A stretch of 64,000 nucleotides of DNA from Pseudomonas frederiksbergensis (GCF_017114915.1 NZ_JAAUOE010000017.1:43520-107519), one strand, 5' to 3'. Shown: positions 43,765-53,167, counted from the stretch's first letter. The notes: a model not told the origin generated them from the sequence alone. Numbers and translations are program-made.

Positions 43765-44999
43765 AGCGCCTTTATGTGATCGTGTTCGTGGTCATCGCCG
43801 CTGCCGCCGCGCTGGGGCTGGCGATTGCGGAGCATTCCGGCTACGTGCTGATCGCCTACAAGACCTTTCGTTATGAATCGAGCCTGTGGGCGACCCTGGC
43901 CCTGGTGGCGGTGCTGTGGCTGGTGTTCTGGGGCGTCAAGGCATTGATCGAACTGGTGACGACTTCCGGTGGAGTGGTCAATCCATGGTCGCGGCGCAAT
44001 CGCAGTCGACGGGTGCAAGTGGCGATCGAACACGGCCAGCTGGATCTGGCCGAAGGCCGCTGGGCCAGTGCGCAGCGTCATCTGCATCGCGCAGCGGAGG
44101 CCGAGCGTCAGCCGCTGCTCTACTACCTGGGTGCTGCCCGCGCCGCGAACGAACAAGGTCGCTACGAGGAAAGCGACAACTTGCTGGAACGCGCCCTGGA
44201 GCGTCAGCCCCAGGCCGAGCTGGCGATTGCCTTGAGCCATGCCCAATTGCAGACCGACCGCGGCGACACTGACGGCGCGCTGGTCACCCTGCAAGCCATG
44301 CACGAACGTCATCCTCATAACGTCCAGACCCTGCGCCAGTTGCAACGCCTGCATCAGCAGCGGGGCGACTGGTCGGCAGTGATTCGCTTGTTGCCCGAGT
44401 TACGCAAGGACAAGGTGCTGCCACCAGCCGAGTTGGCTGAACTGGAGCGCCGGGCCTGGGGTGAGAATCTGTCGTTGGCGGCGCACCGGGAAGAGGACGG
44501 GACGGTCGGCTTGCAATCGCTCAATCGTGCCTGGCAGCAACTCACCGCTGCCCAGCGCCAGGAGCCACCACTGGTGCTGGCCTATGCAGAGCAATTACGG
44601 CAACTGGGGGCGCAGGTCGAGGCTGAAGAACTCTTGCGTGGGGCCCTCAAGCGCAAGTACGACAGTCATTTGGCACGTCTGTACGGACTGGTTCGCGGCA
44701 GCGATCCGGCCAGGCAACTGCACACTGCCGAGGGTTGGCTCAAGGATCATCCGGCCGACCCGAGCCTGTTGCTGACGTTGGGCCGTTTGTGTCTGCAAAG
44801 CAGTCTGTGGGGCAAGGCCCGGGACTATCTGGAAAGCAGTCTGCGTGTGCAGCGCAATCCTGAAGCCTGCGCCGAACTGGCACGGTTGTTGGCGCAACTG
44901 GGTGATACCGAGCGCAGTAATCAACTGTTCCAGGAGGGGTTGGGCCTGCTGGATGAGCGTTTGCTGGCGGCGCCGCTGCCGGTGTCGGCTCACGCTTGA
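43761..44999 (+). CDS. hemY: HemY, TPR membrane protein
   Basis: 412 residues. Two N-terminal transmembrane segments (LYVIVFVVIAAAAALGLAIA; TLALVAVLWLVFWGVKALIE) followed by tetratricopeptide-like helical repeats. This is the proteobacterial HemY of haem operons, not the protoporphyrinogen oxidase of the same name; its exact role is unclear. Last gene of the haem unit. Confidence 0.92.
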   Translation: MKRLYVIVFVVIAAAAALGLAIAEHSGYVLIAYKTFRYESSLWATLALVAVLWLVFWGVKALIELVTTSGGVVNPWSRRNRSRRVQVAIEHGQLDLAEGRWASAQRHLHRAAEAERQPLLYYLGAARAANEQGRYEESDNLLERALERQPQAELAIALSHAQLQTDRGDTDGALVTLQAMHERHPHNVQTLRQLQRLHQQRGDWSAVIRLLPELRKDKVLPPAELAELERRAWGENLSLAAHREEDGTVGLQSLNRAWQQLTAAQRQEPPLVLAYAEQLRQLGAQVEAEELLRGALKRKYDSHLARLYGLVRGSDPARQLHTAEGWLKDHPADPSLLLTLGRLCLQSSLWGKARDYLESSLRVQRNPEACAELARLLAQLGDTERSNQLFQEGLGLLDERLLAAPLPVSAHA

Positions 45000-45005
45000 G
45001 GTCAC

Positions 45006-45044
45006 CTGTAGGAGCCACCGAAGGCTGCGATCTTTTGATCTTGT
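45006..45044. repeat. Dispersed repeat with GATCTTTTGATC core
   Basis: CTGTAGGAGCCACCGAAGGC, then TGCGATCTTTTGATCTTG. Inverted relative of the element at 23661-23700. Confidence 0.6.
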
Positions 45045-45250
45045 TAAAAGAGCGCAGTCGTTCCAAATCCGCCACTGTTTTTGCGTTGTAGTCCTTCGTG
45101 CGCAACGTCCTACAGCAGACTACATCAAGTCCTCTCGACCCTGTCGGGAATTCCCTACACTTCTGGTGAAGTGTCCGTGCTCGCCCGCCTTGAAAGGCTG
45201 CTGCGCTTTCCTCTACCGTAACCGCTTGTCTCTACAGTTACGGAAAAGCC

Positions 45251-45802
45251 ATGTCTTTGGCCTGCTCACGCTCCTTGTTTTTCATGGTTTTCATTGCAGG
45301 TGCCCTGGCCTTGGGCGTTTCCTATTACCTGGAATATGCGGTCGGCCTCAAGCCTTGCGGGTTGTGCCTGTTGCAGCGGGTTTGCCTGGCGCTGCTTGCG
45401 GGTATCTGTCTGACGGCTTCAGTGCAGGGGCCTGGTCGCTTCGGATCGTTCCTGTATTGGCTGCTGGGTCTGCTCTGCAGTCTGGCGGGTACCGCCACGG
45501 CGTGGCGACAGGTTGTGTTGCAGAGTGATTCGGTGCATCAGCTATCGGCGTGCTCGCCCAATCTGGCCGATCTGTTCGCCAGTACGCCATGGATGTGTGT
45601 CGTGCAGCGAATGTTCAAGGGAACCGCGGACTGCGCGGAAATTTCGTGGACGTTGTTCGACCTGAGCATCCCGGAGTGGAGCCTGCTGTTCTTCGTGGCG
45701 ATGATGATCCTGGGTGGGCATCAGTTGTTGCGCCTTGTCTGGGTCGCGTGTCAGCGACCGCTCAGCGGCGAGTCGTCGCACCGGGTGCTGGCGGGCGATT
45801 AA
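45251..45802 (+). CDS. dsbB: Disulphide bond formation protein B
   Basis: 183 residues with four transmembrane segments. The first redox pair is in GLKPCGLCLLQR; the second pair is in QLSACSPNLADLF ... TPWMCVV. DsbB reoxidises DsbA with ubiquinone at the inner membrane. Pseudomonads have two copies; this one has the position of dsbH/dsbB2 beside algQ. Confidence 0.92.
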   Translation: MSLACSRSLFFMVFIAGALALGVSYYLEYAVGLKPCGLCLLQRVCLALLAGICLTASVQGPGRFGSFLYWLLGLLCSLAGTATAWRQVVLQSDSVHQLSACSPNLADLFASTPWMCVVQRMFKGTADCAEISWTLFDLSIPEWSLLFFVAMMILGGHQLLRLVWVACQRPLSGESSHRVLAGD

Positions 45803-45975
45803 ACACTTGTATGAACTTTATCTCCTGCGTACCTTGAAGCCATGGGCGCGCGGGCATAATCTGGCCCGCACGTGTCATTGGATTTATGTTGCTCGTTGCT
45901 GATCTGCCTGGCCAAGACCGCCGAATCGTGCGGCAGGTGTAGAACGGCATGACCCATTAGGGAAGAGAGATCGCC

Positions 45976-46446
45976 ATGTTAGATAGTTGTCAGAATGCTC
46001 AGGAACGCTGGGGTGGGGTTCATAAGCTCATTGACCGCTGGCTACAAGAGCGTGAAGAGTTGGTAAAGGCGTTTCACGACTTGCGAAATGCCAAACCGGC
46101 TTTCGCCGACAAGTCCTTGAACGGTCGGTTTTGCGAGATTCTTGTCGATTACGTTTCGGCCTGGCATTTCGAAGTGAGTGAGCATCTGGTCAATGAGGCC
46201 AAGGCCTTTGGCGACGATGGCGGCCTTGAACTGGTGAAGCAGATCAACCCGCGTATCGATGTGAGCACCGAGATGGCGCTGTCGTTCAATGATCATTGTC
46301 ACAAGGGTGACTGCAACGACACCGAGCGTTTCGCCGAAGCGCTGGAAAAACTGGGCAGCCAACTGCGTGAACGCTTCGAACTGGAAGATTGCCTGATCGA
46401 AGTGCTGCACACCGCCCACAAGGAAGAGAGTTCGGTTCAGGCCTGA
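45976..46446 (+). CDS. algQ: AlgQ/Rsd family anti-sigma70 factor
   Basis: 156 residues. CQNAQERWGGVHKLIDRWLQ near the start, FCEILVDYVSAWHFEVSEHL and FNDHCHKGDCNDTERFAEAL are family landmarks. AlgQ binds sigma70 region 4 and favours alternative sigma factors. It stands between dsbB and the FKBP gene as in P. aeruginosa. Confidence 0.94.
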   Translation: MLDSCQNAQERWGGVHKLIDRWLQEREELVKAFHDLRNAKPAFADKSLNGRFCEILVDYVSAWHFEVSEHLVNEAKAFGDDGGLELVKQINPRIDVSTEMALSFNDHCHKGDCNDTERFAEALEKLGSQLRERFELEDCLIEVLHTAHKEESSVQA

Positions 46447-46524
46447 ACCCTTCCCGGCCAGAAACCCCCTTCCAGCAAGAAACCAAAAGCGGTGCGCAAT
46501 GCGCACCGTTTTCGTTTCCGGTAC

Positions 46525-47196
46525 TCAGCTTGTAGCACCACGCAATTCGACTTCGAATACCAGCGGCGTGAACGGCGCGATCAAGTCGCCGGCACCGTCG
46601 GCGCCATAGGCTTGCGCCGATGGAATCACCAGGCGCCATTTCGCGCCGACCGGCATGTCTTGCAATGCACTGCGCCAGCCCGCGATCACACTATCAAGAT
46701 TGAACCACTGCGGCTGGCTGTTCTGGTCGAACACTGTGCCGTCAGGCAAGCGTCCGATATACAGCACCTGGACCTTGCCGCCTGGACCCGCCTTGGCGCC
46801 GGTGCCCGGCGTCAGCTCTGTCAGCAATATGCCATCCGCCAATTCGCGAACCCCCGGCCTGGCTTTTTCTTCGGCGAGAAAACGCCGCTCTTTTTCGAGG
46901 GCGACTTCGCTTTGCGGGACGGCGGGTTGCTCGGCGACCCGGGCTTCATGCTCGGCAAGAATCTGTTCGATCCGCTCGTCTTTCAACGCCAGCGGCTTGC
47001 CTTGATAGGCTTGTTGCAAACCGTCGAGCAGTGCTTGCAATTGCAGATCCGGAACCTCCTGGCGCAAGCGTTCGCCAAGGCTCGCACCCAGGCTGTAAGC
47101 CAGATCGTGAGCGTCATTCGTGGTGGTTTTTTCGGCGGCCTGGGCCACGGAAAAAAACACGCACAGCGATAAAAAAAAGTAGCGCGACATGGGCAC
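46525..47196 (-). CDS. FKBP-type peptidyl-prolyl cis-trans isomerase, periplasmic
   Basis: 223 residues. Signal peptide YFFLSLCVFFSVAQAAEK, an N-terminal dimerisation helix domain (LAYSLGASLGERLRQEVPDL) and a C-terminal FKBP domain (VQVLYIGRLPDGTVFDQNSQ, WRSALQDMPVGAKWRLVIPS, AYGADGAGDLI). Macrophage infectivity potentiator/FkpA type, catalysing proline isomerisation in the periplasm. Divergent from algP. Confidence 0.92.
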   Translation of the reverse strand: MPMSRYFFLSLCVFFSVAQAAEKTTTNDAHDLAYSLGASLGERLRQEVPDLQLQALLDGLQQAYQGKPLALKDERIEQILAEHEARVAEQPAVPQSEVALEKERRFLAEEKARPGVRELADGILLTELTPGTGAKAGPGGKVQVLYIGRLPDGTVFDQNSQPQWFNLDSVIAGWRSALQDMPVGAKWRLVIPSAQAYGADGAGDLIAPFTPLVFEVELRGATS

Positions 47197-47382
47197 TCTC
47201 CGGCCTGAGATGCGCAGGATTATGCCAGTGTGAATGCGCTCGAAGGTGAACTGGTTTTACATCAGCACAGAACATTTTGACTTCGTTGCAACGCAGCGCT
47301 TTCGATACTGTCAACATGCCCTAGCGGCGGCAGCAGCAGAGGTCTAGTATGAGCCGCATTAACGCCAGCCAGGAGGTAAACC

Positions 47383-48471
47383 ATGTCGGCCACCAAGAAG
47401 CCAGTAAATACTCCGTTGCACTTACTCCAACAACTCTCGGGCAGCCTGCTCGAGCATTTGGAAAACGCTTGTTCCCAAGCCCTGGCTGATGCTGAAAAAC
47501 TGCTCGCCAAACTGGAAAAGCAGCGCGGAAAAGCGCAGGAGAAACTGCACAAATCCCGCACCAAATTGCAGGACGCTGCGGCGGCCGGCAAAGCCAAGGC
47601 ACAAGCCAAGGCCAAAGATGCGGTGAAAGAACTTGAGGACCTGCTCGACGCCCTCAAGGATCGTCAGTCCGAAACGCGCAGCTACATCCTGCAACTCAAG
47701 CGCGACGCCCAAGAAAGCCTGAAACTGGCCCAGGGTGTCGGTCGTGTCCAAGAGGCTGTCGGCAAGGCGTTGTCCCTGCGTTCGGCCAAGCCAGCTGCGG
47801 CACCTGCGAAGAAAGCCGCTGCCAAACCGGCTGCTGCAAAAGCGCCGGCCAAGCCTGCCGCCAAGGCACCGGTCAAAGCCGCAGCCAAGCCAGCCGCAAA
47901 ACCTGCGGCGAAAAAACCAGTCGCTGCCAGCGCGGCGAAACCGGCGGCTAAAACGACGGCTGCCAAACCCGCCGCCAAGCCAGTTGCTGCCAAAACAGCT
48001 GCCGCTAAACCGGCTGCAAAAACCACTGCTGCGAAACCGGCCGTGGCGAAACCGGCCGTGGCGAAACCTGCAGTGGCGAAAACTGCAGTGGCAAAACCGG
48101 CCGCTAAACCAGCAGCCAAAGCTGCCGCGGCGAAACCTGCTGCCAAGCCAGCCGCTAAACCTGTCGCGGCTAAAACCGCTGCAGCCAAGCCTGCTGCAAA
48201 ACCGGCAGTGAAACCTGCTGTAAAAGCTGCCGCCAAACCCGCCGCTGCCAAACCCGCTGCAAAACCTGCCGCCAAGCCAGCAGCAAAACCGGCCGTGAAA
48301 AAACCAGTCGTTGCTGCAAAGCCGACGGCCGCACCTGCTGCCAAGCCAGCAACCCCGGCCCCGGCTGCATCGGCTTCGCCTGCACCAGCCGCGACCACCT
48401 CGACAGCTACGCCTGCGCCAACGCCAGCTGCATCGTCGAGCACCAGCACCACCCCAACCAGCGCTTCCTAA
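47383..48471 (+). CDS. algP: AlgP (AlgR3), histone H1-like regulator with AAKPA repeats
   Basis: 362 residues. Residues 1-125 are a charged helical domain (ATKKPVNTPLHLLQQLSGSL, KLEKQRGKAQEKLHKSRTKL). Residues about 135-315 are low-complexity lysine-alanine-proline repeats of the AAAKPAAKPAA type, like the tail of histone H1, and the end is Ala/Pro/Thr/Ser-rich. It binds DNA and affects algD transcription in P. aeruginosa. The repeat DNA (about 47785-48320) is prone to length change. Its stop overlaps the stop of the converging TIGR02444 gene by four bases. Confidence 0.93.
   Translation: MSATKKPVNTPLHLLQQLSGSLLEHLENACSQALADAEKLLAKLEKQRGKAQEKLHKSRTKLQDAAAAGKAKAQAKAKDAVKELEDLLDALKDRQSETRSYILQLKRDAQESLKLAQGVGRVQEAVGKALSLRSAKPAAAPAKKAAAKPAAAKAPAKPAAKAPVKAAAKPAAKPAAKKPVAASAAKPAAKTTAAKPAAKPVAAKTAAAKPAAKTTAAKPAVAKPAVAKPAVAKTAVAKPAAKPAAKAAAAKPAAKPAAKPVAAKTAAAKPAAKPAVKPAVKAAAKPAAAKPAAKPAAKPAAKPAVKKPVVAAKPTAAPAAKPATPAPAASASPAPAATTSTATPAPTPAASSSTSTTPTSAS
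47785..48320 (+). repeat. Degenerate Lys-Ala-Pro-Ala coding repeats inside algP
   Basis: Short units based on GCCGCCAAGCCA/GCTGCAAAACCT recur dozens of times with synonymous variation, giving strong strand bias in A/C against G/T and long open shadow frames on the opposite strand. Confidence 0.85.
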
Positions 48472-48932
48472 GCGCCGGTTGCCGCGACGCGCAGCTGATG
48501 CAGCGCGTCGCGGTCCAGGTTGACGGCGCCCGCCGTCACACCTTCCAGCCAGGCCGTTAGATCGGTCGCCTCACACTGCGGCCAACTCTGGGCCAAACGT
48601 TCCAGTCGCAACAACACGTGCCGTTCGGCTTCCGTCTCAAGTGACTTCACTTGTTCGCGCAAAGCATTCAGCCCGGCATCCTCGCTAGCGGCGGCTTTCC
48701 ATTGCAGGCGCAAGGCGCGCAACGGTTGCACAACATCCGCATCCCAAGGCCCGGCTACGTCGCGAAGTAGCTGCAAGCGTTGTTCGTTGCAGGTAACGCC
48801 ACGTTCTCCCAGCCACAACCCGCACAGCAGCAGACACACGTTCACACCCGTCGACTGCAATTGCAGGCACGCGTGTTCAACGCCACGAAGGGAGTAAGTG
48901 GTAACGGAAAAGCTCCACAGGTCAGAGGACAT
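48468..48932 (-). CDS. TIGR02444 family protein
   Basis: 154 residues beginning SSDLWSFSVTTYSLRGVEHA and CLQLQSTGVNVCLLLCGLWL, the family signature. No function is assigned; in pseudomonads it lies between algP and the ABC-F gene. Divergent from the ABC-F gene, 50 bases apart. Confidence 0.88.
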   Translation of the reverse strand: MSSDLWSFSVTTYSLRGVEHACLQLQSTGVNVCLLLCGLWLGERGVTCNEQRLQLLRDVAGPWDADVVQPLRALRLQWKAAASEDAGLNALREQVKSLETEAERHVLLRLERLAQSWPQCEATDLTAWLEGVTAGAVNLDRDALHQLRVAATGA

Positions 48933-48982
48933 AGTGCTACTCGCGCCAGTTGCGAGCGAAGCTGGTAGACTCCGCCGCCATT

Positions 48983-50893
48983 ATGATTCGACTTCAGAAC
49001 CTGACTTTACAGCGTGGCCCGCAACGTCTGCTAGAAGACGCCGAGCTGACCCTGCATGCCGGCCACAAAGCCGGCCTCATCGGTGCCAACGGCGCCGGCA
49101 AATCGAGCCTGTTCGCCTTGCTTCGGGGCGAGTTGCACCCGGACTCGGGTGATTGCTTCCTGCCGGCCGACTGGCGCATCGCCCACATGCGCCAGGAGGT
49201 CGACACTCTCGAACGCCTGGCGGTCGATTATGTGCTCGATGGCGACTTGCGCCTGCGCCAGGTGCAACGTGACCTGGCAGCGGCCGAAGCGGCCCATGAC
49301 GGTGCCGCTCAGGCCCGCCTGCACTCGGAACTCGACAGCGCCGACGGTTACACCGCTGATGCCCGGGCGCGAAAGCTGCTGGCAGGCCTTGGCTTCACCA
49401 ACGAGCAAATGGACCGGCAAGTAGGAGATTTCTCTGGTGGCTGGCGGATGCGTCTGAATCTGGCGCAGGCTTTGATGTGCCCCTCGGACCTGTTGCTGCT
49501 CGACGAACCGACCAACCACTTGGACCTTGATGCCATCATCTGGCTCGAAGAGTGGCTCAACAGCTACCCCGGCACCTTGTTGCTGATTTCCCACGACCGG
49601 GACTTCCTCGATGCCGTGGTCGATCATGTGGCCCACGTCGATCAACGCAGGATCACCCTGTATCGCGGCGGTTATACAGCGTTTGAACGGGCCCGCGCCG
49701 AACGTCTGGCCCAGCAACAGCAAGCCTACGAGAAGCAGCAGGCGCAACGTGCGCACATGGAAAGCTACATCGCCCGCTTCAAGGCCCAGGCCACCAAGGC
49801 CCGTCAGGCCCAGAGCCGGATCAAGGCGCTGGAACGGATGGAAGAGCTGTCCGCCGCCCATGTCGATTCGCCGTTCGACTTTGTCTTCCGCGAGTCGACG
49901 AAGATTTCCAGTCCGCTGATCGATCTGTCGGATGCGCGCCTGGGTTATGGCGAAAAAACCGTGCTGGAGAAGGTCAGGCTGCAACTGACCCCTGGCGCGC
50001 GGATCGGTTTGCTCGGCCCCAACGGTGCCGGTAAATCGACCCTGATCAAAAACCTCTCCGGTGAGCTCGAACCATTGGCGGGCCGACTGACCCGGGGCGA
50101 GAACACCGTGGTCGGCTACTTCGCCCAACACCAGCTGGACTCCCTCGATTCCAAGGCCAGCCCGTTGCTGCATTTGCAGCGCCTGGCGCCGACCGAACGT
50201 GAGCAGACGCTGCGTGACTTCCTCGGTGGTTTCGACTTCCGGGGTGCGCGCATCGATGAGCCGGTGCTGAATTTTTCCGGTGGCGAAAAAGCGCGACTGG
50301 CCCTGGCACTGATCGCCTGGGACCGGCCGAACCTGTTGCTGCTCGACGAACCGACCAACCACCTGGACCTGGAAATGCGCCTGGCGCTGACCATGGCCTT
50401 GCAGGAATTCAGTGGTGCGGTTCTGGTGGTCTCCCACGATCGTCATTTGCTCAAAAGCACCACCGACAATTTCTATCTGGTGGCCGACGGCAAGGTCGAG
50501 GAGTTCGACGGCGACCTGGAAGACTACGCCCGTTGGCTGGTGGAGTACCGTCAGCGCAACGTGCCGGTCAGCAATACCCCGGGCAACCCGGACAAGACCG
50601 ACAAGAAAGCCCAGCGCCAGGCCGCCGCCGCGTTGCGTCAGCAACTGGCACCGCACAAGCGTGAGGCCGACAAGCTCGAAGCCGAACTGGGCAAGCTGCA
50701 CGAGAAGCTGGCGAAGATCGATGCCAGCCTCGGCGACAGCGATATTTACGAGCCGGCGCGCAAGAACGAATTGCGTGATCTGCTGGCCGAGCAGGCCAAA
50801 CTGAAGGTGCGTGAAGCCGAACTGGAAGAAGCCTGGATGGAAGCGCTCGAACTGCTTGAAAGCATGCAGGCGGAGCTGGAGGCGCTGTCCTGA
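48983..50893 (+). CDS. ABC-F family ATPase (YheS-like)
   Basis: 636 residues from ATG 48983 with two ATPase cassettes and no membrane domain. First Walker A IGANGAGKSSLFALLRG, signature DFSGGWRMRLN, Walker B LLLLDEPTNHLDLD; second Walker A LGPNGAGKSTLIKNLSG, signature NFSGGEKARLALA, LLLLDEPTNHLDLEM. A linker and a C-terminal coiled coil (HKREADKLEAELGKLHEKL) complete the layout. ABC-F proteins act at the ribosome on stalled translation. The stop overlaps the next start (TGATG). Confidence 0.94.
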   Translation: MIRLQNLTLQRGPQRLLEDAELTLHAGHKAGLIGANGAGKSSLFALLRGELHPDSGDCFLPADWRIAHMRQEVDTLERLAVDYVLDGDLRLRQVQRDLAAAEAAHDGAAQARLHSELDSADGYTADARARKLLAGLGFTNEQMDRQVGDFSGGWRMRLNLAQALMCPSDLLLLDEPTNHLDLDAIIWLEEWLNSYPGTLLLISHDRDFLDAVVDHVAHVDQRRITLYRGGYTAFERARAERLAQQQQAYEKQQAQRAHMESYIARFKAQATKARQAQSRIKALERMEELSAAHVDSPFDFVFRESTKISSPLIDLSDARLGYGEKTVLEKVRLQLTPGARIGLLGPNGAGKSTLIKNLSGELEPLAGRLTRGENTVVGYFAQHQLDSLDSKASPLLHLQRLAPTEREQTLRDFLGGFDFRGARIDEPVLNFSGGEKARLALALIAWDRPNLLLLDEPTNHLDLEMRLALTMALQEFSGAVLVVSHDRHLLKSTTDNFYLVADGKVEEFDGDLEDYARWLVEYRQRNVPVSNTPGNPDKTDKKAQRQAAAALRQQLAPHKREADKLEAELGKLHEKLAKIDASLGDSDIYEPARKNELRDLLAEQAKLKVREAELEEAWMEALELLESMQAELEALS

Positions 50894-51474
50894 TGGAGGC
50901 CTTCAAGCTGCCGTTGCCGGCGATGTGGGTCGATCCTATCTGGCTGGTCGTGCAAATCCTGCTGATCCTGCTGGCCGGCTATATCGCCCAGCGTGTCGTC
51001 GCTAAATGCCTGACGCGATTGGGCGAGCGTTACCCGTTTCCGCCACAGTTTTTGATGCCACTGCGCGGTGGATTGCGCTGGCTGATCATGGGCAGCGCGC
51101 TGATTTTCGTGCTGGAGCGCCTCGGGGTGTCGGCAACGGTGCTCTGGACCGCATTGTCCGGTTTCGTGGCGGTGGCCGCCGTGGCGTTTTTCGCCATGTG
51201 GAGCGTGCTGTCCAACTTGCTGTGCGCGATCCTGATCTTCACCGTCGGCCCATTCCGTATCGGCGATGTGGTCGAGTTGGTGGACACTACCGACAAGCCC
51301 GGCGTCAAAGGCCGGGTGGTGGCGATCAATCTGCTCTACACCACGCTGATCGAAGCCGAGGAACTCGGTACCGGCAGCGCCATGGTGCAGGTGCCCAACA
51401 GCCTGTTCTTCCAGCGTTCGGTTCGACGCTGGCGCGGCACCGATGTGTTCCCGTCCAACGGGTTTGAAAAATAG
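50893..51474 (+). CDS. Small MscS-type mechanosensitive channel
   Basis: 193 residues, shorter than E. coli MscS (286). Three hydrophobic segments (LVVQILLILLAGYIAQRVVA; LRWLIMGSALIFVLERLGV; WTALSGFVAVAAVAFFAMWS pore helix) and the beta domain start (FRIGDVVELVDTTDKPGVKG) are present, then the protein ends soon after VPNSLFFQRSVRRW, so the C-terminal alpha/beta vestibule is missing. This short form is usual for the pseudomonad gene beside the ABC-F gene. Osmotic safety valve role by family. Confidence 0.88.
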   Translation: MEAFKLPLPAMWVDPIWLVVQILLILLAGYIAQRVVAKCLTRLGERYPFPPQFLMPLRGGLRWLIMGSALIFVLERLGVSATVLWTALSGFVAVAAVAFFAMWSVLSNLLCAILIFTVGPFRIGDVVELVDTTDKPGVKGRVVAINLLYTTLIEAEELGTGSAMVQVPNSLFFQRSVRRWRGTDVFPSNGFEK

Positions 51475-51492
51475 CCGACTACGCTGGTCGGC
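51474..51492 (+). terminator. Hairpin after the MscS gene
   Basis: GCCGAC and GTCGGC with a seven-base loop right after the stop codon; no good T-run. Confidence 0.35.
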
Positions 51493-51581
51493 AGTCGCTC
51501 TGTCCTACAAAAAATTGGTAGTCATCGCCCCAAAGGCACATTAGCTTAGACATCTGTCACGAGTCTGAGTCGAGGTGTGCA

Positions 51582-52214
51582 ATGGAGCTTCAAACATGGA
51601 TGGCGTTTTTTGCCGCCTGCTGGGTAATCAGTCTGTCTCCCGGTGCCGGCGCCATTGCGTCGATGTCCAGCGGTCTGCAATACGGTTTCTGGCGCGGTTA
51701 CTGGAACGCCTTGGGCCTGCAACTGGGCCTGGCGTTGCAGATTGCAATTGTCGCTGCCGGGGTGGGTGCGATCCTCGCGGCGTCGTCCACCGCTTTCTAT
51801 GCGATCAAATGGTTCGGCGTGGCCTATCTGGTCTACCTCGCGGTCAAGCAATGGCGCGCGCTGCCCAATGACATGAATGACGACGCAGCCATTCGGCAGA
51901 TCGGCAAGCCGATGGCGCTGATGTTCCGCGGTTTTCTGGTGAATGTCAGCAACCCCAAGGCCTTGGTGTTCATGCTCGCGGTGCTGCCGCAATTCATTGA
52001 TCCCCACGCGCCGCTGGTGGCCCAGTACCTGATCCTCGGGGTGACCATGATTTGTGTCGACCTGATCGTCATGGCCGGCTACACCGGGCTGGCGGCCAAG
52101 GTCCTGCGTTTGTTGCGTACACCCAAGCAGCAGAAGCGCATGAACCGCACCTTTGCCGGGCTGTTCATCGGCGCGGCGGCTTTCATGGCGACATTGCGCA
52201 AAGCAGCGGCGTAA
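51582..52214 (+). CDS. LysE/RhtB family amino-acid exporter
   Basis: 210 residues, six transmembrane segments. Family opening WMAFFAACWVISLSPGAGAI and GLQYGFWRGYWNALGLQLGL, then FGVAYLVYLAVKQWRAL and FRGFLVNVSNPKALVFMLAV. It exports amino acids or homoserine lactones; substrate unknown. Confidence 0.92.
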   Translation: MELQTWMAFFAACWVISLSPGAGAIASMSSGLQYGFWRGYWNALGLQLGLALQIAIVAAGVGAILAASSTAFYAIKWFGVAYLVYLAVKQWRALPNDMNDDAAIRQIGKPMALMFRGFLVNVSNPKALVFMLAVLPQFIDPHAPLVAQYLILGVTMICVDLIVMAGYTGLAAKVLRLLRTPKQQKRMNRTFAGLFIGAAAFMATLRKAAA

Positions 52215-52243
52215 AACCGTCAGGCACTTAGGGGAAAATCGGG

Positions 52244-52396
52244 CCTGTAGGAACCAGGCTTGCCGACGAAGGCGCCCTGTAGGAGCGGGCTTGCCCGCGA
52301 AGACGTCGGTACAGTCAACATTGATGTTGCCTGACACACCGCTTTCGCGGGCAAGCCCGCTCCTACATTGGCATTACGGCAAGCCTGGCTCCTACG
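52244..52396. repeat. Nested double REP palindrome
   Basis: An outer pair (CTGTAGGAACCAGGCTTGCC with GGCAAGCCTGGCTCCTAC) encloses an inner pair (TGTAGGAGCGGGCTTGCCCG/CGAAG with its inverse), giving one large palindrome made from two REP variants. Confidence 0.85.
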
Positions 52397-52420
52397 AAAA
52401 GCGGCTCACTCGCTTAACTA

Positions 52421-53164
52421 TCAGCGCAGAATCACCGGCGCCGTATCCCGCGGCAGGTTATTGCGCAGCGGCGCCTGGCCTGGCTGTTCGTAACCACCGC
52501 CACCGAGCTGTTGGCTCAGTTGCGAAGCCACGTCCTCACCCAGCGCCTTGGACACGTCACGCACCACCCGCGGGCGGTTCAGGGAAACCCGAATGTCCCG
52601 GCCATTCACCAGTTTGGTGTCCTGACCTTCGCCCATTGCCGTGAAGGCCGAGGTGATCTCGAAGGTCTTGGTGTTGATCAGACTGAAGTCCGCCACCAGC
52701 GTCAGCCCCAGCACCGCCGAATAGCTGTCGGTGTTGGCCAGCTCGTTCATATCGCGAGTGAAGTCGATGTCTGACACGGTGCCGAACAGCACATAGTCGG
52801 CACCCTTGAAGCTGCCGGCCTTGATGCGCTTGATCACGTCATACACATCACCTTTGGACGATGCGGTGTAAGGCGTGCCCTGCACCAGCTGGAACATGCC
52901 GGTGCGCAGGATCTCGCCCTTGATGTCGCCGGTGAATTTGCGCAGCTCGCCTTGCTCGATGTAGCTGCTGGTCGCTTCGTACTCTTCGTAACTGGACGAA
53001 CCACTGGAGCCGTAATCGCTCTGGCTGTGGTTGCTCTGGGCCGAAATAGTATGGACGTATTGCTCTACCCGTTCCTGATACGCCAGATCCGCTACCGCGA
53101 CTTTCGGGGCCGCTTGCACGCTGAACGCGCAAGCCAGGGCCATCATGCCAATCCATGCGCGCAT
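52421..53164 (-). CDS. Periplasmic CsgG/LpoB-like protein
   Basis: 247 residues with a cleavable signal peptide (GMMALACAFSVQAAPKVA), not a lipobox. Body: VAVADLAYQERVEQYVHTIS, a serine/tyrosine-rich linker near 45-65, and the CsgG-type core (ADYVLFGTVSDIDFTRDMNE, SLINTKTFEITSAFTAMGEG). It resembles CsgG/LpoB-fold proteins, which work at the outer membrane. It follows lpoB by three bases and is the last gene of the four-gene cluster. Confidence 0.7.
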   Translation of the reverse strand: MRAWIGMMALACAFSVQAAPKVAVADLAYQERVEQYVHTISAQSNHSQSDYGSSGSSSYEEYEATSSYIEQGELRKFTGDIKGEILRTGMFQLVQGTPYTASSKGDVYDVIKRIKAGSFKGADYVLFGTVSDIDFTRDMNELANTDSYSAVLGLTLVADFSLINTKTFEITSAFTAMGEGQDTKLVNGRDIRVSLNRPRVVRDVSKALGEDVASQLSQQLGGGGYEQPGQAPLRNNLPRDTAPVILR

Positions 53165-53167
53165 CGA

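Noticed and set aside
47785..48320. CRISPR-like array
   Set aside because: Repeats are short, coding, in one frame and without unique spacers.
47682..48452. Long open frame of 256 codons on the minus strand opposite algP, rich in Ala-Gly
   Set aside because: It is the shadow of the AAKPA-coding repeats; no ribosome binding site or family.
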